Below, in pieces: positions 28,533-37,000 of a DNA stretch of 64,000 nucleotides (position 1 is the first letter of the stretch; every line of letters begins with the position of its first letter). Location: the NCBI RefSeq assembly GCF_015207455.1, contig NZ_JADEWV010000001.1, positions 1 through 64,000 on the forward strand. Direction: 5' to 3'. The notes under the pieces are model-generated. The model did not search any database. It was given only the letters and a program-made list of their open reading frames with translations, and was not told where the DNA came from. The translations under genes and the position numbers were made by a program. This stretch comes from Microcoleus sp. LEGE 07076. Its GTDB lineage: Bacteria; Cyanobacteriota; Cyanobacteriia; Cyanobacteriales; Microcoleaceae.

Positions 28533-28853
28533 CTATTGTCGCATCCCAGGTTCGTGAAATGCCAACACAATATCTTCCTTGGGAACCCCAGCGCGCACCA
28601 AATCCGTTGCAATTCCATCTTCTGTCCAGTCTTCCTCAATCCAGAATTTGCGATCGCGAATCCGAACATATACAGTCATCCCGGTAATACGTTCGCCCTT
28701 TTGCCAACCCAGATTCATCCACATATAATGACCGTTTTGTTCATCGGTAATTAAGAATGTTTCGATGTCTGGTTGAGGACGGCGATTAGACAATTCTACA
28801 TACTCGGTTAAAATCCGTTTGATTAGCTTGGGATACTCAGTTAGTTTGTCCAT
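28533..28853 (-). CDS. xisI: XisI-like fdxN element excision controlling factor
   Basis: 106 residues. The order of conserved segments ([72 protein letters not shown]) is that of XisI. XisI and XisH are linked with excision of the fdxN element in heterocystous strains, but most copies lie in organisms without that element and their role is unclear. No xisH is adjacent. Its ATG directly abuts the stop of the ParE gene, implying co-transcription. A second, frameshifted copy lies at 29521-29841. Confidence 0.88.
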   Translation of the reverse strand: MDKLTEYPKLIKRILTEYVELSNRRPQPDIETFLITDEQNGHYMWMNLGWQKGERITGMTVYVRIRDRKFWIEEDWTEDGIATDLVRAGVPKEDIVLAFHEPGMRQ

Positions 28854-29153
28854 TCACTCAGAGAATAAATGTTCTAAATCTCGGTAGCCGCTAACAACCC
28901 GCAGAACTTCAATTCCTGCTTCTATCGGACTGTAGAAAATGAGGTAATCGTCGATCGGAAAACTCCGTACATTTTCCATTAACTCATCCCGATTGCGTCC
29001 CATACTCGGAAACTTTGAGAGAGTTTGACACTTATTGTTAATTCTTTCCAGAAAGCTTTCTGCTGCATCAAAACCGCTGCGATCGGCAATATAGTCCATA
29101 ATGCTTTCTATATCCCGACTTGCCGGAACTGTAAATCTACAAATCTGATTCAT
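28854..29153 (-). CDS. ParE/RelE-type toxin
   Basis: 99 residues. FTVPASRDIESIMDYIADRSGFDAAESFLERINNKCQTLSKFPSMGRNRDEL and VRSFPIDDYLIFYSPIEAGIEVLRVVSGYRDLEHLF are the hallmark helix-beta layout of ParE toxins, which poison gyrase (family knowledge). It overlaps the upstream antitoxin gene by 4 bp and abuts xisI. No disruption is visible, so it is potentially active. Confidence 0.85.
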   Translation of the reverse strand: MNQICRFTVPASRDIESIMDYIADRSGFDAAESFLERINNKCQTLSKFPSMGRNRDELMENVRSFPIDDYLIFYSPIEAGIEVLRVVSGYRDLEHLFSE

Positions 29154-29404
29154 TGATCTGCTTGCGTTCGACGTTGTTGTAGCTTTAAGCGCAAATTCCG
29201 AAACATATCTTCAGCATCGATTACTTCACCCCTCCCGGCCGCATCCATTCCCAGACGAATTTCTTGCTGGAGTTCTTTGAAGCGTCCTTTATAGATATCT
29301 TCCCATTTATCGGACTGCAAGAATTTGATGAAAGCTAAGACTTCTTGTTGCTGATCTGGCGATAAGACCTTCACATTTTCCAAAATGGCTTGTTCGACAG
29401 TCAT
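29150..29404 (-). CDS. Antitoxin partner of the ParE-type toxin
   Basis: 84 residues. The N-terminal TVEQAILENVKVLSPDQQQEVLAFIKFLQS is the DUF2281-like helical start common in cyanobacterial antitoxins. The C-terminus has a charged segment (RGEVIDAEDMFRNLRLKLQQRR), typical of CopG/ParD-type toxin-binding tails. The last bases overlap the toxin ATG (4 bp), giving the classic antitoxin-toxin order. It heads the antitoxin-parE-xisI transcript, so it probably represses it (inference). Confidence 0.75.
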   Translation of the reverse strand: MTVEQAILENVKVLSPDQQQEVLAFIKFLQSDKWEDIYKGRFKELQQEIRLGMDAAGRGEVIDAEDMFRNLRLKLQQRRTQADQ

Positions 29405-29520
29405 AATTATCCTTTTTTTTGATTGCTATTCTACAATCTAGTAACAACATTATATCGCACGGGTAGCTTGATAGCAATTCAAAGTTTCATAAACTGCTAG
29501 GAAGCTACTGCAAAATCTGT

Positions 29521-29841
29521 GTATTGCCGCATTCCAGGCTCGTGAAATGCCAAGACAATATCTTCCTTGGGAACTCCTGCACGCACCAAATCCGTTGCAA
29601 TCCCATCTTCTGTCCAGTCTTCCTCAATCCAGAATTTGCGATCGCGAATCCGAATATATACAGTCATACCAGTAATACGTTTTCCCCTTTTTTCAGCCCA
29701 GATTCATCCACATATAATGACCGTTTTGTTCATCGGTAATTAAGAATGTTTCGATGTCTGCTTGAGGACGGCGATTAGACAATTCTACATACTCGGTTAA
29801 AATCCGTTTGATTAGCTTGGGATACTCAGTTAATTTATCCA
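29521..29841 (-). pseudogene. Second copy of xisI, frameshifted and without its stop
   Basis: Highly similar base by base to 28533-28853 and its 3' flank. One extra base in the tract around 29680-29696 (cgttttcccctttttt versus cgttcgcccttttg) shifts the frame in mid-protein. The TAG stop has also become TAC, so the tail runs on to about 29497. The start (MDKLTEYPKLIK) is intact. A recent duplicate of xisI placed on the other side of the antitoxin/ParE pair. Confidence 0.85.
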
Positions 29842-29883
29842 TTGTACTATTTCCTCTCAGCTACAAGTTTCTGTCCCGGCAGT

Positions 29884-30072
29884 TCAGCAGCAATGGGTTG
29901 TTCCGCTGTCATCAATGCCATCCCACAGTTGAGACAAAGGGAGAGTTTGTCCGGTAATTGCCTCATGGAAGCCTTGCTGAATCCCTTCAAGGACTGTTTC
30001 AGTGGGGTCATCATCGCGATCGATGTCAGTATGTTCCGGTACTATAACAATAATCCTAACGTGGCTGCTCAT
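29884..30072 (-). CDS. Small protein, function unknown
   Basis: 62 residues. MSSHVRIIVIVPEHTDIDRDDDPTETVLEGIQQGFHEAITGQTLPLSQLWDGIDD reads like a real folded beta-helix protein. The last residues (SGTTHCC) look unlike the rest and may come from a rearranged end. Its ATG overlaps the stop of the S1-domain gene by 4 bp. It lies just upstream of the xisI pseudogene on the same strand. Family not recognised. Confidence 0.55.
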   Translation of the reverse strand: MSSHVRIIVIVPEHTDIDRDDDPTETVLEGIQQGFHEAITGQTLPLSQLWDGIDDSGTTHCC

Positions 30073-30389
30073 AATTGATTTGCCACAGGAATTTTTAACT
30101 TGACAAGGGCTTTTTGTAAAACACTGGGTTTAACGCTCAACCAAACTTGTTGGCGATCGTCTTTAGTGTAGCCAATGACAACAGCACCAACAGGCGAATC
30201 AATATCGGGATACATTTCTGGTGTCATCGATCCCGTATCAAGAAAGTCGGAAATTTGAATAAGTCCTTTTACTTCTGCATCGCCAAGATTGACAAATACT
30301 CCAAAAGGTGCATGAAATTCAATCTTGCCGTATATGAGTTTTCCAAGTGGATACTTGGATTCGATCGAGTTCCAAACTTCTTGATTCAT
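30069..30389 (-). CDS. S1 RNA-binding domain protein
   Basis: 106 residues from the ATG at 30389; a TTG 6 bp upstream is possible. YPLGKLIYGKIEFHAPFGVFVNLGDAEVKGLIQISDFLDTG is a clear S1 OB-fold (G-x-V/I followed by FGVFV). The domain is followed by VGAVVIGYTKDDRQQVWLSVKPS. A stand-alone S1 protein in a run of small accessory genes may bind RNA, for example as part of a toxin-immunity or regulatory unit (inference). Overlaps the next gene by 4 bp. Confidence 0.82.
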   Translation of the reverse strand: MNQEVWNSIESKYPLGKLIYGKIEFHAPFGVFVNLGDAEVKGLIQISDFLDTGSMTPEMYPDIDSPVGAVVIGYTKDDRQQVWLSVKPSVLQKALVKLKIPVANQL

Positions 30390-30395
30390 AGTCAA

Positions 30396-30641
30396 CTATT
30401 GCTGTTTTAGGATTCTCGGAAACTGATTCAAAATGGGAAAAAGATTCTGCGGGATTGCTAGTTCAATACTTGGGCCGCCCTGATATAATTTTTCCAGTGG
30501 CTTAAATGTTATCTCGTAGGTTTGCTTGTCTATTATTACCTCCAATATTCCTTGCTGGTAATGATTGTTATATTCTTCAGCCAGACTTCTCGAATCGGGG
30601 GCTGCGAAGTAGCATTTGCCATTTTCGTATATCACCGGCAT
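30396..30641 (-). CDS. Small protein, function unknown
   Basis: 81 residues from the ATG at 30641 (MPVIYENGKCYFAAPDSRSLAEEYNNHYQQGILEVIIDKQTYEI). The frame is open to 30719, but that extra part overlaps a decayed DUF4926 fragment in another frame, so the shorter start is preferred. It lies 6 bp upstream of the S1 gene. Not recognised; the beta-rich pattern suggests a small globular domain. Confidence 0.5.
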   Translation of the reverse strand: MPVIYENGKCYFAAPDSRSLAEEYNNHYQQGILEVIIDKQTYEITFKPLEKLYQGGPSIELAIPQNLFPILNQFPRILKQQ

Positions 30642-30693
30642 AAAGTTCTTCTTCAGGAAGGTTGCACAACAAAATGACATCTGAATAAAGTTC
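30630..30693 (-). pseudogene. Fragment of a DUF4926 gene (5' end)
   Basis: On the minus strand, read in a frame different from the host gene, it gives LYSDVILLCNLPEEELYAGDI, a close match to the start of the DUF4926 gene at 28257-28502 (about 22 codons, start codon lost). Similarity stops abruptly at the GATAT junction. It is a scar of duplication or recombination overlapping the start of the gene at 30396-30641. Confidence 0.75.
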
Positions 30694-30715
30694 GATCGTT
30701 CATCATAGATCGCGT

Positions 30716-31081
30716 TCAATAGCGTTGTAGATATTTGTACTGCTCGTTTTCTATTTGCTTCCGCAACTGTTGCAGCAGGAACAATCTGTGGGTAACGTCT
30801 TGATATTCCTCCTTGGATAGAGAGCTACTTAATTGCTCCAACATGGCATCACTCTCCTCCACAATTGCATTGCGAAAGAAGTCGCTAAGCTGACGGCGAT
30901 TGATTCCTTCTAATGCGATGACAGGAACTTCTACGGGTTCTCCATCAACTTTCATCTCCTTTACTTCGGATTTGCCAATTCTAGCAAATTCGGAACGAGC
31001 TAGCCATTCGTAAAAATCGTTTGAAACCTCAATAGCTTCGGCTTCTTCTTTATCCTGCGAGTAAAATGCAATATCTAACAT
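30716..31081 (-). CDS. Hypothetical protein
   Basis: 121 residues. MLDIAFYSQDKEEAEAIEVSNDFYEWLARSEFARIGKSEVKEMK is followed by a helical, charged second half with LFLLQQLRKQIENEQYKYLQRY. It is soluble, acidic and well-formed. Its ATG shares one base with the stop of the preceding gene (TAATG), so translation is coupled. I do not recognise a family. It belongs to a chain of small minus-strand genes at 30069-31533. Confidence 0.65.
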   Translation of the reverse strand: MLDIAFYSQDKEEAEAIEVSNDFYEWLARSEFARIGKSEVKEMKVDGEPVEVPVIALEGINRRQLSDFFRNAIVEESDAMLEQLSSSLSKEEYQDVTHRLFLLQQLRKQIENEQYKYLQRY

Positions 31082-31284
31082 TAGTCCTCCTCAGCTTCAC
31101 AGCTCATAAATTCGGTATCTGGAATATTTTCGGCATAGGCGATGTCATTTTCATTAAACATTTTTTTGGCTCTGTCTGTAATTTCTCCAGTAGTCAAAAC
31201 GGCAGATACATTGCCTTTATTTACTATTTTTCTCGCTAAAGTCAGACCGATCTTTTTACGAGTTTTGACTTCAATGTATGGCAT
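31081..31284 (-). CDS. Small protein, possibly a trimmed Mrr/restriction-endonuclease-like fold
   Basis: 67 residues. IEVKTRKKIGLTLARKIVNKGNVSAVLTTGEITDRAKKMFNENDIAYAENIP resembles the last part of Mrr-like endonucleases, where a G-x-T-x-x-A-K-x-x-A-x-x segment follows the E-x-K active site. With E-V-K at the start only part of that site could be present. The assignment is weak. It overlaps the next gene by one base and follows 31306-31533 after a 21-bp gap. Confidence 0.45.
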   Translation of the reverse strand: MPYIEVKTRKKIGLTLARKIVNKGNVSAVLTTGEITDRAKKMFNENDIAYAENIPDTEFMSCEAEED

Positions 31285-31305
31285 CCCTATATTTTTGTCT
31301 GGTAT

Positions 31306-31533
31306 TTACAATTGATTGTAGTTGGCATTGATTTCGCGAACTATTTCCTTGACTTGTGCTTCATCTTCTGCTCTATAGTAAAGAATATCTCCATGCGGGT
31401 TACGTCCTCTGGTTCTTTCGCAGGGAATTCCTGCTGCTTGCAATTTATCCATAACCCATCCAATCAAATTTTTGTGAGCTTCCAAATGATAAATTAGTTC
31501 ATCTTCATCAGTTTCCCATTCTTTGTCTACCAT
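31306..31533 (-). CDS. Small protein, function unknown
   Basis: 75 residues. MVDKEWETDEDELIYHLEAHKNLIGWVMDKLQAAGIPCERTRGRNPHGDILYYRAEDEAQVKEIVREINANYNQL is a compact alpha/beta sequence, very acidic at the start. It heads the chain of small overlapping genes running down to 30069. No recognised family and no membrane segment. Reading-frame integrity and coupling suggest a real gene. Confidence 0.55.
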   Translation of the reverse strand: MVDKEWETDEDELIYHLEAHKNLIGWVMDKLQAAGIPCERTRGRNPHGDILYYRAEDEAQVKEIVREINANYNQL

Positions 31534-31559
31534 TCAATAATCCTCTTTCTCTGTCACCT

Positions 31560-31584
31560 AGCAAGGGGCTTTAAGCCCCTTGCT
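31560..31584. terminator. Perfect AGCAAGGGGC/GCCCCTTGCT hairpin
   Basis: An 11-bp stem (AGCAAGGGGCT / AGCCCCTTGCT) around a TTT loop, 150 bp after the GUN4 gene on the minus strand and upstream of the gene starting at 31533. It could end GUN4 transcription, but it also resembles a small REP-like repeat and has no clear U tract. Confidence 0.45.
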
Positions 31585-31591
31585 ACTTGAG

Positions 31592-31656
31592 TACAATTAT
31601 AACGCAGAACCCTCCCAATTTGCCAAAACCTTCGATGCGATCGCACTTACAGTCAA
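31592..31656 (-). pseudogene. Remnant of the glsF 3' end with an internal deletion
   Basis: Bases here join two stretches that in the glsF region are 158 bp apart: the downstream flank gagtagaattctaacgcagaaccct-type sequence (34005-34032) and the coding stretch around 34190-34236. Apart from a few substitutions the two halves are identical. It is a deleted copy of the end of the glutamate synthase gene, 2.4 kb from the real one and in the same orientation. Confidence 0.85.
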
Positions 31657-31737
31657 ATATCTGCATCAAAAGTAATCGTCATTTTCCCAGTTTTACTTAT
31701 TGTACTCGGCGTGAGTTAACAGTAGTATATGAGTCTT

Positions 31738-32235
31738 CTATATATGACAAGCAGATAGTTTTGAATCAAGCCATTTTAATCCCAATCCCCAGCTATTTCC
31801 ACCAGGAACCATGACTGTTTTATATCCCAACCAATATACAAAAGTATGGGGGAGATGACCGAGGGGAGCGCGGAGTTCATAGGTCATTCTAATATTACTA
31901 ATAGAATCCCATTTAACGTATTCGCAGAATTTGTTATAATCTTTGCCTGTTTGTTGCCAAATAGACCTTTGTACTGAAAATCCGAAACGCCCATTTGAGT
32001 ATTGCACCCAAAGGTGGTTAATAGTTTGGAGGTCGGTACAAGGAAAGTTTCTCCAATCTGAATACTCTAAATAACCTAATTTTTCACAGCACGCTACCCA
32101 AAGTATAATTTTCTTGGTTTCGCGATCGGCTTCTTTAAACTTTCCCTCTGCTAAAAAATTGCGTAATATAGTGTAATCGGCACCATTGTCTGAGAGTAGA
32201 GAATCTACAGATTGACAATCACTCATAATTAGCAT
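31738..32235 (-). CDS. GUN4 domain protein
   Basis: 165 residues from the ATG at 32235; an ATG at 32226 is also possible. DYTILRNFLAEGKFKEADRETKKIIL, then FPCTDLQTINHLWVQYSNGRFGFSVQRSIWQQTGKDYNKFCEYVKW, are the GUN4 signatures. True Gun4 binds protoporphyrin and activates Mg-chelatase; stand-alone or fused GUN4 domains in accessory regions can have other roles (family knowledge). Here the neighbours are a damaged GTPase and small unknown genes, so this is probably a paralogue rather than the chlorophyll regulator (inference). Confidence 0.85.
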   Translation of the reverse strand: MLIMSDCQSVDSLLSDNGADYTILRNFLAEGKFKEADRETKKIILWVACCEKLGYLEYSDWRNFPCTDLQTINHLWVQYSNGRFGFSVQRSIWQQTGKDYNKFCEYVKWDSISNIRMTYELRAPLGHLPHTFVYWLGYKTVMVPGGNSWGLGLKWLDSKLSACHI

Positions 32236-32287
32236 CCAAGATATTTTTAATCTGAGTTAGTTAGACTTGAACCTGTGAATTTTACTC

Positions 32288-32402
32288 GTTCCCAGGCTCT
32301 GCCTGGTAACGCAGATCCGGAGGCTCTGCCTCCAATTTTCCTGCTTGCCAGCGAGGCAGAGCCTCTGGACATCGGTTCCCAGGCAGAGCCTGTGAACCAG
32401 TT
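32288..32402. repeat. GGCTCTGCCT palindromic repeat cluster
   Basis: Multiple copies of GTTCCCAGGCTCTGCCTGG and GGAGGCTCTGCCTCC-type palindromes, direct and inverted, between the GUN4 and GTPase genes. They are likely to fold strongly in RNA. Non-coding. Confidence 0.8.
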
Positions 32403-32430
32403 AAAGCTGCTGTAGTCATAGCTTGCTCAA

Positions 32431-33809
32431 TTACTCAATTTCGTTTTCAAGCTGGTCAAGAATTTTCTCACAATGTTTTATGATAGTGTTTTTATCAGCC
32501 CTAGCTAAGTTTATTTGAGGACATAAATTTTGTATTTGAGAAACTTGCTTTTCAATTTGCTCAGCCTCATTAGCTGTAAGATTTTTACCTCGTCCATAAC
32601 CATTATTTGACGAGCCCCATATAAGAGCAACTCCTTTAACTAAAAGAATTTTCATTTGCTCTACTTGAATGTTGATATTCACAGTATCCTCAGCCTCATA
32701 AAAAATAGCAAAGCTACCTATAACTGCCCCCACAGATGCTCCTATCTGCGCCCCTGTCATTGCTCCAGCTACAATACCTGTACCGCCAGTCAATACACCC
32801 ACAACTCCTGCTCCAACAATAGCCATCAAAAAAGAACCAAAACCTGCTCCAACTGCTGCCATTGCAGAACCAAGGCTTACCCGATTCATCAACTTATTAT
32901 CTGTCTTGAAATCTAAACATAACTGATCTTTAGGAGTAGTGGGATTGTCTGCTGCTACCTTGTATAGATAAGTGATATTATGAAGGAATGTAGCAAAAGA
33001 TTTGTCGATCTTGTCTGCGATTTTTTGCCTTGCTATTTCCAGTTTATACTCATTATTCCAATCTGCCTTTGGAATAGTCAAAATTTGGTTTTCTTGATAG
33101 GGTTCAATAATAAAAACCGATAACAAATTACAAGCTTCTTTCCTGATTTCTAACTCTCTCTCCTTAAATCGTTTTAAGCCCTCCGTAAAACGCAATTTTT
33201 GCTCGGAATCAAGTATATTGAGAATACTGTCATAAATCCCCTTTACTTTGACAGGACTATCCCAATGGGCATCAAAAACAATCACATCAATTGAGTGGTC
33301 TTGAAAGAGATTTTTCCATTGAGTTAGTCTGTCGTTAACAGATTTTTTATCGCTTGCTGTTAGTTCCTTTTTGTATTGATTAATAACCGCTACAACTTTT
33401 GAACATTTTTTTAGAATAAGTGAAATCTCCTCCTTATAATTATCATCAGGTACAATCGTTAGACTGGCTACATATAAAACTACATCGGTGGATTCTATGG
33501 AAGCTATTGCGTCTAAATCGTAGACCATTTTTTCTTGCCAACTCTGTGACGTCTTGAAGTCGGGATTTTCCTTCAATAAGTCAAGGTGCATCATTAAATT
33601 AGAGGCATACTGAAATCCTGGAGTATCTATAAATGTTGCTTGGAGACCTTCAAAAAAGTAAGATTGACCTTTTTTGTAACATTAGCTGAATCTCCAACTT
33701 CTCCAATAGAAGTTTTCATCAAAGTTCTAATCAGAGTAGTTTTTCCGGTGTTTGTATGGCCAACAACAGCAATACTGATATTTTGTGAGAGTGGTAACTT
33801 TTGTGACAT
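32431..33809 (-). pseudogene. Membrane-associated GTPase (DUF3482-like), split by a frameshift in a T run
   Basis: The first frame (from the ATG at 33809) gives ISIAVVGHTNTGKTTLIRTL (G1/P-loop) and ends at 33627; the second frame resumes at FIDTPGFQYASNLMMHLD (G3, DTPG) and runs to 32431. The break is at a run of six T on the sense strand (revcomp of 33648-33653); one more T restores VNLTFFEGLQATFIDTPG. The C-terminal part has a long Gly/Ala membrane-like region (GSAMAAVGAGFGSFLMAIVGAGVVG), as in GTPase/DUF3482 proteins. Either a real pseudogene, a sequencing error, or slippage-dependent expression. Confidence 0.8.
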
Positions 33810-33880
33810 GGTAATTTGTAGTTGATAGTGAACGGTGAAAATTTAAGACTGAAACCCACAATAAATGTCGCTTTTATGCA

Positions 33881-33977
33881 AAGTCTAGATCCCCCTAAAT
33901 CCCCCTTAAGAAGGGGGACTTTGAGAGAATGCTCTTGTCCCCCCCTTATTAAGGGGGGTTAGGGGGGATCTAGACTT
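33881..33977. repeat. MITE-like inverted-repeat element (AAGTCTAGATCCCCC ... GGGGGGATCTAGACTT)
   Basis: Nearly perfect outer inverted ends with nested CCCCCTTAAGAAGGGGG arms. Same family as 5551-5670. It lies between the GTPase start and the glsF 3' flank. Non-coding. Confidence 0.8.
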
Positions 33978-34030
33978 CGCTACAAACAAGAGAGACCCTT
34001 GTTACATGAGTAGAATTCTAACGCAGAACC

Positions 34031-37000
34031 CTAACTACCCCCAATTCGAGCGACATCGCGAGCATTTTCTTCAAACGCCGCCGTCAGCGCATCATCACCG
34101 CTCAAACCCGATGCGATCGCCCTTTCAATGGCCTGCAATACCCGCTTATAATCCCGCGGCATCACTTTCACAAACACCGGCAGCATCGACTCCCAATTTG
34201 CCAAAACCTTCGATGCTTTCGCACTTCCAGTCAAATCGAAATGAGTCTGAATTAACTCCCGCAAATCGCTAATCTCCTCAGCATCCTCCAGTTTTTCCAA
34301 ATCCACCATCGACATATTGCAGCGAGTTGCAAAATCCCCCGCTTCATCCAAAATGTAAGCAACGCCGCCACTCATTCCCGCTGCAAAATTGCGCCCGGTC
34401 GCGCCCAAAACTACAACTTTGCCGCCAGTCATGTACTCGCAACCGTGATCGCCCACACCTTCGACTACTGCGTTGACGCCGGAATTCCGCACCGCAAAAC
34501 GTTCGCCCGCCATCCCTCGGATGAAAACGTCGCCAGCGGTGGCTCCGTAAAGCACTACGTTGCCGACAATTACGTTTTCTTCTGCGACAAAGGTAGAAGC
34601 TGCCGACGGGTACAGCACGATTTTGCCACCGCTGAGGCCTTTGCCCAGATAGTCGTTGGCTTCGCCTTCGAGCTCTAGGGTGACTCCCTTGGGTACGAAT
34701 GCGCCAAAGCTTTGCCCCGCGCTGCCTTGGAAGTGCAGGTGCACGGTGTCGTCGGGCAAACCTTCCCAGTGGCGTTTGGTGATTTCGTTGCCGAGAATTG
34801 TGCCGACAACGCGGTTGATGTTGGTAATTGGCAGAGTTGCTTTGACTGGTTCGCGGTTTTCGATCGCACTTTTGCACAAATCCAGCAGTACACTGAGATC
34901 GATCGACTTGGACAAACCGTGATCCTGCGCCATCTGACAATAGCGCCCGACATCCGCCCCAACTTCCGGCTGATACAGGATGTTCGAGAAGTCCAAACCC
35001 TTAGCCTTCCAGTGTTCCACCGCTTGTTGCGCTTCCAAAACATCGGTGCGCCCCACCATTTCATTCAGCGTGCGGAAGCCCAATTGCGCCATGATTTCGC
35101 GGACTTCTTGGGCGACGAAAGTCATAAAGTTTACCGTGTGTTGCGGATCTCCCGTAAAGTTTTTCCGCAACAGGGGATCTTGTGTCGCAACGCCCACAGG
35201 ACAAGTATTTTGATGGCAAACCCGCATCATAATGCAGCCCAAAGTTACCAGCGGTGCAGTCGCAAAACCGAATTCCTCAGCACCAAGCAATGCAGCAATT
35301 GCTACATCGCGGCCGGTTTTCAGTTGTCCGTCGGTTTCCACCGCAATCCGGCTGCGGAGATTGTTGAGTACCAGGGTTTGGTGAGTTTCCGCCAATCCCA
35401 ACTCCCAAGGTAAACCGGCGTGTTTGATCGAAGTCTGCGGCGACGCGCCGGTACCGCCGTCGTAGCCGGAGATCAGTACGACATCGGCGTGGGCTTTCGC
35501 AACCCCAGCCGCGATCGTCCCAACTCCCACTTCCGACACGAGTTTGACGCTAATCCGCGCTTCCCGGTTGGCATTTTTCAAGTCGTGGATCAATTCGGCC
35601 AAATCTTCGATCGAATAAATGTCGTGGTGAGGCGGAGGCGAAATCAAACCCACACCCGGAGTCGAGTTGCGTACCTTGGCAATCCACGGGTATACTTTTT
35701 TACCAGGCAATTGTCCGCCTTCTCCGGGTTTTGCCCCTTGCGCCATCTTGATTTGGAGTTCCCGCGCTTGGGATAAATACAAGCTGGTAACGCCGAAACG
35801 CCCGGAAGCAACTTGTTTGATCGCACTGTTTTTTGAGTCACCGCGATCGTTTGTCCAAGTATAGCGATCGGGATCTTCGCCACCTTCACCAGTGTTCGAT
35901 TTACCACCGATGCGGTTCATCGCCACGGCTAAAGATTCGTGGGCTTCTTGGGAAATTGAACCGTAACTCATCGCCCCGGTTTTGAAGCGTTTGACAATAG
36001 CTTCAACTGGTTCGACTTCTTCAATCGGAATCGATTCTCGCTGCTTGAATTGCAACAAACCGCGAAGGGTGAAATGCTGTTGATTTTGTTCGTTAACCAG
36101 CCCGGAATACTTTTGAAAAAGCGGGTAACTTCCTTCGCGCACGGCTTGTTGCAGGGCGTGAATTGTTTGCGGACTGAACAAGTGGGCTTCGCCTTCCTTG
36201 CGCCATTGATATTCGCCGCCGACATCGAGGGTGTGTCCGCTGGATGGGCGATCGGGGAAGGCGTGGGTATGGCGTAAAATCGCTTCTTGGGCGATGACTT
36301 CGAGGCCAACTCCGGCAATTCGCGATGCTGTCCAAGTGAAGTATTTATCGACTACGGATTTGTTTAAGCCGATCGCCTCAAAAATCTGCGCGCCGCGGTA
36401 ACTTTGAATTGTGGAAATCCCAATTTTCGACGCAACTTTGGTCACACCTTTGGTTGCGGCTTTCACGTAATTTTTGCAAGCTGTTTTGGTATCAACGTTT
36501 ACCAGCAAACCTTCGCGAATCGAATCTGCGATCGTCTCAAAAGCCAAATACGGATTGATCGCACCGCAACCGTAGCCGATTAAAGTTGCAAAATGGTGAA
36601 CTTCGCGCGGTTCGCCGGATTCGAGCACCAGTCCCGCCCGCGTCCGCGTACCTTGGCGGATCAAGTGGTGGTGCAAGCCTGCAACTGCTAGCAGCGCCGG
36701 AATCGGGGCATTTTCGGCATTGATTCCCCGATCGCACAAAATGATGATATTCACCCCAGAGGCGATCGCACTGTCTGCGGCTGCGAAAACATCTTCTAAC
36801 GCCTGTTCCAAACCTTTTACACCAGTTTTGGGATCGAACAAAATCGGTATAGTAATAGACTTGAAATTACCCTGATTTACCTGTTTTAGTTTCGCCAGTT
36901 CTTCGTTGCTGAGAATTGGTGTTTTCAACTCAATTAAATGACAGTTTTCTGGTTCAGGCTTGAGCAAATTGCGTTCAGATCCGATCGTCGTTTCCGCAGA

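Noticed and set aside
28257-33809. Prophage or integrated element
   Set aside because: No integrase, terminase, capsid or attachment-site duplications were found; duplications here are of host-like small genes and the glsF end.
34344-36335. Several open frames opposite or within glsF (up to 233 codons)
   Set aside because: Shadows of a strongly conserved gene; glsF is intact across the whole region.
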